Notes: generated by a model not told the origin, from the letters alone. Positions 1 to 6,700 are shown, counted from the stretch's first letter. The stretch is DNA of 9,543 nt from Deltaproteobacteria bacterium (GCA_021372695.1 JAJFTY010000110.1:1-9543), one strand, 5' to 3'. Numbers and translations: made by a program.

Positions 1-168
1 GGGGGAGGCATATCCGCAACGAAAAAACTATGCGGCGAGCATGTTTTCGTGATGGACGGAAGCGAACAGGTTCATGTATTCAATAGAACAGGCCTTGCAC
101 TCAAGACCGAAATCGGCAATACCTGCTTCATCAAGAGAAGAGTTGCAAACCGAAAGCCCTTGAGGTAA
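1..168 (+). CDS. 3' end of an upstream gene, NHL-repeat-like C-terminus (partial)
   Basis: Frame 1 is open from the window edge to a TAA at 166-168, giving 55 residues with no start inside the window. Residues 14-37 contain EHVFVMDGSEQVHVFNRTG, which fits the NHL beta-propeller repeat pattern (V-[YF]-V-x-D-x-x-x-x-x-V-x-V-F-x-x-x-G) well. A short basic tail ending in KRRVANRKPLR follows. NHL repeats form blades of extracytoplasmic or scaffold beta-propellers, so this could be the last blade of such a protein. One repeat is weak support, and the stretch could be an unrelated protein tail or a chance open frame. It ends 46 nt before the regulator start, so read-through into the regulator is possible. 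No terminator is visible between the two genes. Confidence 0.4.
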   Translation, partial: GGGISATKKLCGEHVFVMDGSEQVHVFNRTGLALKTEIGNTCFIKRRVANRKPLR

Positions 169-214
169 TGTCTCCGCCCGAACCGCAGACACATCCATTT
201 GGAGCATGCAGACC

Positions 215-928
215 ATGATCCGTCCTGCAAAGCGGACAACGCTTTACAAAGACGTCATCAATCAGATCGTAGAGATGATCAAGAACGGAAACTGGTCGCA
301 GGGGGAACGCATCCCCGGCGAGATCGAACTCGCCCGGCAATTTCAGGTCAGCCGCAACTGTGTCCGGGAAGCACTCAAGGCCCTTGCACACGCGGAGATC
401 CTGGAGGCAAGACCCGGACTCGGTACCTTTCTCGGGGAAGAAGCCACCCGGAAAGTCCATGCGATGGAACTCGGGCGGGCTGAGCGGGACGAGAACTACT
501 TCCTCGAGCTCCTGCAGGCGCGCTTGATGATCGAGCCGCATCTGGCCGAGGTGGCGGCGGAAAGGGCCACGGGTAGAGATATCGCCGAACTCGCGCAAGT
601 CGTGAACCGGAGCGTTGAAGCAATCCGTTCGAACACGTATTCCGTGCAGGTTGGTTTCGAATTCCACATGGTCATCATGAGGATCGCAAAGAACCGGGTG
701 CTCGAACGGTTCTACGATTCGGTTGCCGATGAGATGAAGCTGCAGAGGGGCGCCCTGATATTCAGCCACATGGGACAGGCGGATCTGTTTCGCGAGTTGC
801 GCGAACACGAGGCGGTCTTCGAGTGCATCAGGAAGAGGGATGGAAAGGGTGCCAGGCGCCTTATGGAGAAGCATTTGAAAAAAGCCATCAGCCTCATGAA
901 CAAACCTGCGAACGCGGCAATGTCGTAA
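215..928 (+). CDS. GntR-family transcriptional regulator, FadR/FCD subfamily
   Basis: This 237-residue DNA-binding regulator probably represses or activates the opine dehydrogenase/TRAP genes downstream in response to a carboxylate or amino-acid-like ligand. Residues 8-75 form the winged helix: LYKDVINQIVEMI, then GERIPGEIELARQFQVSRNC and VREALKAL (the recognition region), then the GLGTF wing. Residues about 94-225 form the all-helical FCD ligand domain, with RLMIEPHLAEVAAERAT and three candidate metal-binding histidines: H151 (FEFH), H198 (REHEAVF) and H220 (MEKH). The Asp that usually sits four residues before the first of these is Gly147 here. I chose ATG 215 because GGAG at 201-204 lies 10 nt upstream of it. 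The in-frame ATG at 206 leaves only 1 nt between GGAG and the start. The family is clear; the ligand is not determined by the sequence. Confidence 0.92.
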   Translation: MIRPAKRTTLYKDVINQIVEMIKNGNWSQGERIPGEIELARQFQVSRNCVREALKALAHAEILEARPGLGTFLGEEATRKVHAMELGRAERDENYFLELLQARLMIEPHLAEVAAERATGRDIAELAQVVNRSVEAIRSNTYSVQVGFEFHMVIMRIAKNRVLERFYDSVADEMKLQRGALIFSHMGQADLFRELREHEAVFECIRKRDGKGARRLMEKHLKKAISLMNKPANAAMS

Positions 929-991
929 CTCCCAGAGTTTCTTAATCATTCTGATCTGATAGGTTTTCCCCGGGCAAACGCAAAAAAGAAC

Positions 992-1020
992 TTGACAGCA
1001 GGTAAGATTAAATGTAGGAC
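992..1020 (+). promoter_or_regulatory. Candidate sigma70-type promoter for the opine dehydrogenase/TRAP operon
   Basis: A perfect -35 box TTGACA lies at 992-997. A weak -10 match, TAGGAC at 1015-1020 (3 of 6 to TATAAT), follows at 17-nt spacing. It sits in the only AT-richer part of the regulator/opine dehydrogenase gap. It would give a 5' leader of about 270 nt. A small inverted repeat, ATCA-TTC-TGAT at 945-955, lies 37 nt upstream and could be an operator. The weak -10 suggests dependence on an activator, or that this is not the true promoter. Confidence 0.4.
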
Positions 1021-1115
1021 AACCCAACAGCCCAACATTTCCACTCGATGAGACCATGGCACGGAGGGAGGGGACATGGGATCCATCGCACCCGGAAACC
1101 CCGGAACCTTACACT

Positions 1116-1292
1116 GCCGCCCCGCAGTCATCCTGCGGCCGGCAAGCCACTCCTCTGCCCCCGTTTTATCTGCATGCCGGAAAGCGGTTTCTTCATCTCA
1201 CCCGTGCCGAATCATTTCAACATCACGCAAACACCACAGCCGCAGCTTTCGAGAGAACCCTGCGGCGTCAGCGAATATTCTTATGGAGGAAT
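1116..1292 (+). promoter_or_regulatory. Candidate structured 5' leader with two stem-loops sharing an arm
   Basis: The 368-nt gap 929-1296 holds no convincing gene. It does hold two perfect stem-loops built from the same arm sequence: CCGCAG (1122-1127) with CTGCGG (1133-1138), and GCCGCAG (1239-1245) with CTGCGGC (1260-1266). Either left arm can pair with either right arm, so alternative folds are possible, as in attenuators. A third small hairpin (1277-1292) lies over the ribosome binding site. I recognise no known riboswitch class here. The structure claim is read from the sequence; a regulatory role is inference. Confidence 0.35.
1277..1292 (+). promoter_or_regulatory. Hairpin over the opine dehydrogenase ribosome binding site
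   Basis: ATTCTT (1277-1282) can pair with AGGAAT (1287-1292) with one T-G wobble around an ATGG loop. This folds in the Shine-Dalgarno GGAGGA (1285-1290), which is 6 nt from ATG 1297. Such a hairpin could limit initiation. It is short and could be chance, since purine-rich ribosome binding sites pair easily with nearby pyrimidines. Confidence 0.3.
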
Positions 1293-1296
1293 CAGC

Positions 1297-2376
1297 ATGG
1301 CAACGTTACGTTTTGCGATCATAGGAGCCGGTAACGGGGGACAGAGCTTTGCCGGGCACCTTGGAGTGCTCGGGTTTCCCGTGAGCCTGTGGGACATCGA
1401 GCGTCAGAAAGTCGAGGATCTCCTCAAAACCCGCCGGATGATGGTCTCCGGGGCGGTGACGGGAGACGTCGCCATCCCCGTTGTAACGGGGAACATCGCC
1501 GAGGCCATCGACGGGGCGGACATCATCATGGTCGTCATCCCGACAAACTACCAGGGATCCACCGCGAAGGCGATGGCGCCTCACCTGAAGGACGGCCAGA
1601 TTATCGTGCTGAATCCCGGCGCCACCGGAGGCGCCCTGGAGGTGCAGAACATCCTCAGGCAGGAGGGCTGCCGGGCCGATGTGATCGTGGCGGAAACGGA
1701 TACGCTGCTCTACGCCTGCCGCAGCCCCAGGGCCGGCGAGGCCATCATCTACGGGATCAAGGATGCCCTCTCCGTAGCCAGCCTCCCCGCAAAAGAGGCC
1801 CCCCGGGTTGCGAAGCTCCTGAACAGCGCCTTCCCCCAGTTCAAGCCCGCCTCGAGCGTGCTCGTCACCAGCCTCAGCAACGCGAACTCCATGGTGCATC
1901 CGGCGCCGACCGTGCTGAATGCCGGGCGCATCGAGTGCAAATCGCCCTTCGAGTACTACTCGGAAGGCGTGACCCCGGCGCTGGCCCGCGTCGTGGAAAC
2001 CATCGATGCCGAAAGAATGGCCATCGCGAAAGCGATGGGCGTCAGCGTTCCCTCCATTCACGATTTTTACCGCAAATCGTACGGCGTGGAAGGCAAGGAC
2101 CTTTACGAGCAGATTCAGAAGGTGCGTGCCTATGACGGCATCATGGGGCCGACGAGTCTCAACACCCGTTATATCTTCGAGGATCTCCCGACAGGGCTCG
2201 TGCCGTTCTCGGCGCTTGGAATAGCCATGGGTGTGCCCACGCCGACCATGAACGCCATCGTGGAGATCGGCAATATCCTTCTGCAGCGCAATTTCTGGGT
2301 CGAGGGACGCTCCCTGGAGCGTCTGGGCCTTGCGGGCCTGTCGGCAGCCGAGATCAAGGCCAAGGTGATTGGCTGA
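1297..2376 (+). CDS. NAD-dependent opine dehydrogenase (octopine/CENDH family)
   Basis: This 359-residue cytoplasmic enzyme of the octopine/nopaline dehydrogenase family interconverts an N-(1-carboxyalkyl) amino acid with an amino acid plus a 2-oxo acid, using NAD(H). The Rossmann domain (1-185) opens with FAIIGAGNGGQSFAGHL (glycines 10, 12, 14, 15). Asp33 at the end of the second strand favours NAD over NADP. NPGATGGALE (106-115) is a family signature. The C-terminal domain carries SNANSMVHP with the likely catalytic His201, and NTRYIFEDLPTGLVPFS with Asp296. These match the His/Asp pair of Arthrobacter N-(1-D-carboxyethyl)-L-norvaline dehydrogenase as I remember it. ATG 1297 has GGAGGA 6 nt upstream and begins right at the first strand, so the longer in-frame ORF from 1048 is rejected. 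Next to an importer it probably works oxidatively, splitting an imported opine. The substrate is unknown. Confidence 0.88.
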   Translation: MATLRFAIIGAGNGGQSFAGHLGVLGFPVSLWDIERQKVEDLLKTRRMMVSGAVTGDVAIPVVTGNIAEAIDGADIIMVVIPTNYQGSTAKAMAPHLKDGQIIVLNPGATGGALEVQNILRQEGCRADVIVAETDTLLYACRSPRAGEAIIYGIKDALSVASLPAKEAPRVAKLLNSAFPQFKPASSVLVTSLSNANSMVHPAPTVLNAGRIECKSPFEYYSEGVTPALARVVETIDAERMAIAKAMGVSVPSIHDFYRKSYGVEGKDLYEQIQKVRAYDGIMGPTSLNTRYIFEDLPTGLVPFSALGIAMGVPTPTMNAIVEIGNILLQRNFWVEGRSLERLGLAGLSAAEIKAKVIG

Positions 2377-2463
2377 TAGCGATTCCTGGAGGGTTTGCGT
2401 CTGGCCACATTGTCTGCGCGGACGAAGAGGCAACCGCAGAAGAGATAAGGAGAGGAGAAGGGG

Positions 2464-2946
2464 ATGAACCATTTATTTACGGCCGTGCTGGCAATCCTGA
2501 TGTGTCTCGTTGCCTTTATGGAGTTCGTCCAGGTCGGGGCTCGCTACATTTTCGAGGTTCCTCTCATGGGTCTCGAAGAGCTCCTCGTCTACCCCGCTCT
2601 CTGGCTCTATTTCCTGGGCAGCGTCAACGCCTCGCGCGAAGACACGCAGATCAAAGCCAATGTTCTCGACGTGTTTCTGAAGACCGATCGCTCGAAGCTC
2701 ACAATCCGAGTGATTGCCGATATCATGAGCATCGTCGTTTCGCTCTGGCTTACCTGGTATGCCTGGGAGTACCTGCTCTATGCCCTGCGGGTCTGGAAGG
2801 ACAGCCCTACGCTTTACCTTCCCATGTTCTACGCGGAATGCTCCATGTTCATCGGCCTGATGCTCATGAGTCTTTACGTGACCGCTTACCTGGTGAAAAA
2901 CACACGGTCACTGTTGACGTTAAATCGGAAAGAGCAGGGGGTGTGA
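2464..2946 (+). CDS. dctQ: TRAP transporter small permease, DctQ family
   Basis: This 160-residue inner-membrane protein is the small membrane subunit of a tripartite ATP-independent periplasmic transporter. It pairs with DctM to receive substrate from the periplasmic binding protein. Four hydrophobic segments are seen at about residues 5-25, 40-56, 82-105 and 124-145, the usual DctQ number. Family marks are ARYIFEVPLMGLEELLVY (26-43) and the loop GSVNASREDTQIKANV (52-67), equivalent to the common 'G..A.R...HI..D' loop. The start is supported by GGAG at 2454-2457, 6 nt from ATG. The gene begins 87 nt after the opine dehydrogenase with no terminator in between, and ends 1 nt before dctM. It is therefore very likely in one operon with both. 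Confidence 0.93.
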   Translation: MNHLFTAVLAILMCLVAFMEFVQVGARYIFEVPLMGLEELLVYPALWLYFLGSVNASREDTQIKANVLDVFLKTDRSKLTIRVIADIMSIVVSLWLTWYAWEYLLYALRVWKDSPTLYLPMFYAECSMFIGLMLMSLYVTAYLVKNTRSLLTLNRKEQGV

Positions 2947-2947
2947 T

Positions 2948-4252
2948 ATGGAAATGGTCACCGTATCTCTCCTTTCGCTTGCCGTTCTGTGCATCCTTCT
3001 GACCTTCGGCGTGCCCCTGCCCTACTGCTTCGGCGGCGGCCTCATGGTCATGGCGATTCTGGGCGACGCGACCATGAAGGGCACCATGCTCTGGGGGTTC
3101 AACCAGCTCTCGAACCCGGTGCTGCTCTGCATCCCCCTGTTCGTGTTCGCCGGATCGCTCCTGAGCGAAAGCGGCATCGCTGCGAGCCTGCTGCGCTTCG
3201 TCAATATCTTCGTCGGGCGCATTCGCGGGGGTCTCGGCGTCGTGGCCACGGTGAGCTGCGCCATCATCGGCGCCATATCGGGCAGCGGCCTGACCGGTGT
3301 TGCCGCAACGGGCCCCATCCTGATCCCCGAGATGGCCGAAAAGGGCTATCCCCGGGGTTACGCCACGGCTCTCGTGGCCAACTCCTCGATCCTGGGTTTG
3401 CTCATACCCCCGAGCGTGACCATGATCGTCTACGGCTGGGTCACGGACACGTCCATCCTTGCCTGTTTCCTCGCGACGCTGGGGCCGGGACTTCTCATCA
3501 CCTTCACCTTCTCCGTGACGAACCTCGTCATGGCCCGCAAGTTCCCCCTCGTGCTCGATCCGCCCCGGCCCATGAGCGAGACGATCCGCGAGGGCGTTGC
3601 GAACACGTCGCGCGCGATCCCGGCCCTCATCTTTCCCGTGATCATCCTCGGCGGCATTTACGGCGGCATCATGACACCAACGGAGGCCGCCGCCGTGGCG
3701 GCCCTCTATGCAATTCCGGTGGGCTTCCTCATTTACAGGGGACTGACCGTGACGGGTTTCCTGAAGGCCGCCGCGAACTCCGCAACCGCCGTCGGCTCCA
3801 TCATGGTCATGATCGTCTTCAGCCTGATGCTCAGCCAGCTCTTCGTCATGGAGGACGTGCCCCAGGCCATGGTGAGCGTGATCTTCGAGATTACGACCAA
3901 CAAGGTGGTACTGCTCATCCTCATCAACCTTCTGCTCTTTTTTGTCGGCATGATCGTCAACGACATCACGGCGATCATCCTCATCGCCCCCCTTCTTCTG
4001 CCCCTGATGGAGGCCATCGGCGTGAGCCCCGTCCATTTTGCGGCCATCATGGGGGTCAACACGGCGATGGGAGGCGTGACGCCCCCCTACGCCAGCATCC
4101 TCTACCTGGGGATGCGCGTCGGGAAAGTGGAGTTTTCCGAGATCATCAAGCCGGCCATGATTCTCATTCTCGCCGCCTATGTACCGATCGTCTTCCTGAC
4201 CTCTTTCTGGCCGGAGCTGGCCCTCTTCTTCCCGAGGCTTTTCGGTTATTAA
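2948..4252 (+). CDS. dctM: TRAP transporter large permease, DctM family
   Basis: This 434-residue subunit carries the Na+- or H+-driven transport step of the TRAP system and belongs to the ion transporter superfamily. It has about 12 hydrophobic segments and normal family length. Motifs in order are IPLFVFAGSLL (62-72), GAISGSGLTGVAATGPILIP (108-127), GYPRGYATALVANSSILGLL (133-152) followed by IPPS, GGIYGGIMTPTEAAAVAALY (235-254), NDITAIILIAPLLLP (338-352) and GGVTPPYASILYLGMR (375-390). The re-entrant hairpin signatures SGSG and GGVTPP are intact, so it should be functional. The start lies 1 nt after the dctQ stop and behind a G-rich ribosome binding site (AGGGGG, 2936-2941), which implies translational coupling. 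It is the only large permease in the window, so both binding proteins downstream presumably dock to it. Confidence 0.95.
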   Translation: MEMVTVSLLSLAVLCILLTFGVPLPYCFGGGLMVMAILGDATMKGTMLWGFNQLSNPVLLCIPLFVFAGSLLSESGIAASLLRFVNIFVGRIRGGLGVVATVSCAIIGAISGSGLTGVAATGPILIPEMAEKGYPRGYATALVANSSILGLLIPPSVTMIVYGWVTDTSILACFLATLGPGLLITFTFSVTNLVMARKFPLVLDPPRPMSETIREGVANTSRAIPALIFPVIILGGIYGGIMTPTEAAAVAALYAIPVGFLIYRGLTVTGFLKAAANSATAVGSIMVMIVFSLMLSQLFVMEDVPQAMVSVIFEITTNKVVLLILINLLLFFVGMIVNDITAIILIAPLLLPLMEAIGVSPVHFAAIMGVNTAMGGVTPPYASILYLGMRVGKVEFSEIIKPAMILILAAYVPIVFLTSFWPELALFFPRLFGY

Positions 4253-4267
4253 CCTTTTAGAGAAAGG
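4253..4267 (+). promoter_or_regulatory. Small hairpin over the dctP1 ribosome binding site
   Basis: CCTTT (4253-4257) is perfectly complementary to AAAGG (4263-4267) around TAGAG. It covers part of the AAAGGAG Shine-Dalgarno site that serves ATG 4277. It begins right after the dctM stop codon, so ribosomes finishing dctM would open it, which would couple dctP1 translation to dctM. Only 5 bp; low certainty. Confidence 0.25.
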
Positions 4268-4276
4268 AGAAATTTC

Positions 4277-5275
4277 ATGAAAAACCGTTGTTCGACCTTC
4301 CTGATCATGTCACTTGTCGCTCTGGCGCTAATTGCCGGTTCGGTGGAGGCCCGCACCCTGAAGCTCTCCCACGTGCGGCCGCAGGACACTGCGATCGACA
4401 AGGATCTCAACGTCTTTGCCAAGGAACTCAAGGACGCCACGGCGGGCAAGCTCGCGGCCAAGATCTACCCGGCCAGCGCGCTGGGTGACTACACGGTCGT
4501 GCAGGAGCGCGTGGGGCTGGGCGCCGTCGACATGGCCTGCCAGCCCCCGGGCGCCGCGGCGGACAAGCGTTTCCAGATCACCTACTTTCCCTACATGGTC
4601 ATGAGCTGGGATCAGGCTAAAAAGAACTACTCCGCAGGGGCACCCCTGCGCGGGACCGTGGGCGAGCTCTATGCCAAGCAGGGCATCCGCCTGCTTGCGG
4701 CGTGGCCTGTCTATTTCGGCGGGATCTCCCTGAACAGGGAAGCCAAATCACCGGGCGACCCCAATGTTGCGAAAGGGATCAAGGTCCGCGTGCCCCCGAT
4801 GAAATCGTTCCAGCTCCTGGCCGACAGCATCGGGTACCTCGGGACGCCGCTGCCGTTCTCCGAGACGTTCACCGCTGTGCAGACCGGGGTGGTCGACGGG
4901 GTCATCGGCTCCGGGGCCGAAGGCTACTACAGCTCATTCCGAGACGTGACCAAGTACTACATCCCCCTGAATACGCATTTCGAGGTCTGGTACCTGATCA
5001 TCAACGACGATCTCTACAAGAAGCTGCCCGCCGACCAGAAGAAGGCCTTGGACGACGCGGCCGCGCGGTTCGAGGAGCAGCGCTGGAAGACCGCCCCCGC
5101 CGACCAGACGGCAAACGAAAAGCGCCTGGCAGGCCTGGGCGCCAAGATCGTCCCCGTGACCCAGAAGGATATTGCCGCCCACGCCCAGAAGGCCAAAACC
5201 GCCGTCTGGCCGAAGATTCTCGACGATGTCGGCAAGGAATGGGGCCAGCAGGTTCTCAACAAGATTGCGAAGTAA
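4277..5275 (+). CDS. dctP: TRAP transporter periplasmic substrate-binding protein 1, DctP family
   Basis: This 332-residue secreted binding protein captures the substrate in the periplasm and delivers it to DctQM. A typical signal peptide covers residues 1-25 (MKNRCS, hydrophobic core, GSVEA) with cleavage expected before RTLKLSH. The mature part shows the DctP pattern: HVRPQDTAID (32-41), YPASALGDYTVVQE (64-77), WPVYFGGISLNRE (143-155) and GIKVRVPPMKSFQL (167-180). Arg171 is at the position where most DctP proteins hold the substrate carboxylate. AVQTGVVDGVIGSGAEGYYS (200-219) lines the far side of the cleft. GGAG at 4266-4269, 7 nt from ATG, fixes the start. The gene follows dctM by 24 nt in the same operon. 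The conserved arginine supports a carboxylate ligand, but its identity cannot be read from sequence. Confidence 0.93.
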   Translation: MKNRCSTFLIMSLVALALIAGSVEARTLKLSHVRPQDTAIDKDLNVFAKELKDATAGKLAAKIYPASALGDYTVVQERVGLGAVDMACQPPGAAADKRFQITYFPYMVMSWDQAKKNYSAGAPLRGTVGELYAKQGIRLLAAWPVYFGGISLNREAKSPGDPNVAKGIKVRVPPMKSFQLLADSIGYLGTPLPFSETFTAVQTGVVDGVIGSGAEGYYSSFRDVTKYYIPLNTHFEVWYLIINDDLYKKLPADQKKALDDAAARFEEQRWKTAPADQTANEKRLAGLGAKIVPVTQKDIAAHAQKAKTAVWPKILDDVGKEWGQQVLNKIAK

Positions 5276-5294
5276 TCGCGTTTCAGCCGGGATC

Positions 5295-5357
5295 GGCAAT
5301 TTCCCGGGGGGCAGGCGCCTTTGTTGCGTCACTTCCCGCCTGACCCCCCGGGCTGCC
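5295..5357 (+). terminator. Strong stem-loop between the two dctP genes
   Basis: CCCGGGGGG-CAGGC (5303-5316) pairs with GCCTG-A-CCCCCCGGG (5338-5352), leaving one bulged A (5343) and a 21-nt loop. GGCA (5295-5298) and TGCC (5354-5357) extend the base. No T-run follows, so a classical intrinsic terminator is unlikely. A hairpin placed after a binding-protein gene more often protects the upstream mRNA from 3' decay or causes partial termination, raising binding protein over downstream products. The strand and the role are inferred from the gene order. Confidence 0.5.
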
Positions 5358-5365
5358 AAATGGTG

Positions 5366-5411
5366 ACGAAACGGTCCTCGCGGGATTTCGTTTCAGCCTT
5401 TCCGGGCTTTT
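5366..5411 (+). terminator. Two smaller hairpins before dctP2, the second followed by TTTT
   Basis: ACGAAA (5366-5371) pairs with TTTCGT (5386-5391), with an inner TCC/GGA stem. Then AGCC (5395-5398) pairs with GGCT (5405-5408), directly followed by TTTT (5408-5411, sharing its first T with the stem). The second is a short, weak terminator-like element about 26 nt before the second binding-protein start. With the larger stem at 5295-5357, the 161-nt gap 5276-5436 is almost wholly able to fold. I see no good promoter in it. Confidence 0.3.
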
Positions 5412-5436
5412 CGCCTGAGGCATGAGGGTGAAGACA

Positions 5437-6435
5437 ATGAAAAAAGCGCTTGTCATAATGGCCACGACATTGTTCGTGCTTTCGTTTCTGGGCGCCGATG
5501 CTCATGCGGACCGAAAACACCCGTGGAAGATCGGGCACGTCCGTCCGAAGGGGACCGCCATCGACCGGGATACCCGCAACCTGGTCGAGAAAATCTCGAA
5601 GGATACGCGTGGCCGGATCACCTTCGAGGTCTATCCCGGCAACAAGCTGGGAGATTATTCGGTGGTCCAGGAAAAGTGTTCCTTCGGCGAGGTGGAAATG
5701 TTCATCGGCCCCTTCGGGACCACGGTCGACAAGAAAATGGCGCTCCCCTTCACACCGTACCTGGTGACGACTTGGGCTGAAGCGAGAAAGGCATTCGCCC
5801 CTGACGGCCGGATGATCAAAAGCATGGAGGCAATCCTGGAAAAGCACAACATCAAGATCCTCGGGGGATGGCCCGTGTACTTCGGGGGGATTGTCCTGAC
5901 AAGGGAACCGCCGAACCCGGCCGATCCCGATGTCCACAAGGGAATGATCATCCGGACTCCCCCGATCCGGGCCTTCGAATTGACGGCGCGGTCGATGGGG
6001 TACACGCCCTACCCGATCACATGGGCCTATGCCCATCCGGGCTTGAAGACGGGAATGGTCGAGGGCATGATCGGCGGCGGCGCCGAAGGCTACGCGGGCC
6101 TTAAGGCTCTGGCCAAGGTCTATCTCGATGTGCGAGACCATTTCGAGTACTGGTTCGTTTACATGAACCTCGACCTCTGGAAGGGCCTTTCCAACAACGA
6201 GAAAGTCATCATCCGAAATGCCGTGCGCGAAATGGAAAGCCGCCGCTGGGATACCGCCGAGGCGGAAGAGCAGGCGAGCATCAAGCGCCTGAGGGACCAG
6301 GGGACAAAGATCATTACCTTCAGCGACGCCGAACTTGCAAAAACAATTGCGAACGTTCGTCAGGCGGTATGGCCTGAGATGAAAAAGGACATCGGGGACC
6401 CATTTGACCAACTCGTCGCGGGAATTCAGAAATGA
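5437..6435 (+). CDS. dctP: TRAP transporter periplasmic substrate-binding protein 2, DctP family (paralogue)
   Basis: This second binding protein is also 332 residues and is clearly a paralogue of the one upstream. It shares HVRP..TAID (34-43), YPGNKLGDYSVVQE (66-79), GGWPVYFGGIVLTRE (143-157), GMIIRTPPIRAFEL (169-182) with the carboxylate-binding Arg173, and GGGAEGYAGL (213-222). The signal peptide is residues 1-24, with cleavage expected after DAHA. I chose ATG 5437, with GAGG at 5424-5427 (9 nt). The in-frame ATG at 5422, five codons earlier, leaves GAGG only 1 nt away. Cleft residues differ from the first protein: GPFGTT (91-96) replaces QPPGAA, and PYPITWAYAHPG (191-202) replaces PLPFSETFTAVQ. 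This suggests a related but different ligand. No second permease follows, so it probably shares the upstream DctQM. Confidence 0.92.
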   Translation: MKKALVIMATTLFVLSFLGADAHADRKHPWKIGHVRPKGTAIDRDTRNLVEKISKDTRGRITFEVYPGNKLGDYSVVQEKCSFGEVEMFIGPFGTTVDKKMALPFTPYLVTTWAEARKAFAPDGRMIKSMEAILEKHNIKILGGWPVYFGGIVLTREPPNPADPDVHKGMIIRTPPIRAFELTARSMGYTPYPITWAYAHPGLKTGMVEGMIGGGAEGYAGLKALAKVYLDVRDHFEYWFVYMNLDLWKGLSNNEKVIIRNAVREMESRRWDTAEAEEQASIKRLRDQGTKIITFSDAELAKTIANVRQAVWPEMKKDIGDPFDQLVAGIQK

Positions 6436-6552
6436 CGGCCGAACATCGCGCTTTCGGTCGTCGGGATTGACGGATTCCCGCGGGGACCTCTCCGCGGTTG
6501 ACAGGATCGGCTTCCCGCCATGGGCCGAGGGTGGGCCAGCACTCCCCGGCCC
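6434..6552 (+). terminator. Row of GC-rich hairpins after dctP2; description of gap 6436-6723
   Basis: The 288-nt gap 6436-6723 has no credible gene. A 10-bp stem (6434-6443 with 6453-6462, one G-T wobble, 9-nt loop) includes the last two bases of the dctP2 stop codon. A 9-bp stem with a 2-nt loop follows (CCGCGGGGA 6478-6486 with TCTCCGCGG 6489-6497, one wobble). A looser stem (6522-6531 with 6543-6552, one mismatch and one wobble) comes third. None has a T-tract. They probably end or protect the TRAP transcript. TTGACA at 6498-6503 lacks a -10 partner. From 6560 to 6690 I see nothing further. Confidence 0.45.
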
Positions 6553-6700
6553 GGCCTGTCCTTCCCTTGGCGGGGATTCAGATCGTTGAAGCGGTCACCC
6601 GCCAGGCTTTGCGCCTCGCCGATTCGGAGATGACATCGATTTTCGCGCGCTGCGGGCGTTCTTTCCCGGTGAGTTTAAAACAAGAATCCAGAGAAAAGCA

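Noticed and set aside
1057..1073. TGGCAC as a sigma54 -24 box
   Set aside because: The -12 element (GC within TTGCA) is missing at the right distance; only GAGGG is found there.
1048..1296. In-frame upstream extension of the opine dehydrogenase from ATG 1048
   Set aside because: The extra 83 residues are low-complexity proline- and serine-rich with no family match, and the Rossmann fold begins at ATG 1297, which has an ideal GGAGGA site 6 nt upstream.
1306..2472. Long - strand frames opposite the opine dehydrogenase, dctM (2864-4036) and dctP2 (5329-6411)
   Set aside because: They are histidine-, arginine- and aspartate-rich antisense shadows of GC-rich coding sequence, with no motif.
6498..6526. 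TTGACA at 6498-6503 as a promoter for ald1
   Set aside because: No -10 match lies at 16-18 nt spacing (TGGGCC at 17 nt); the hexamer alone is not enough.
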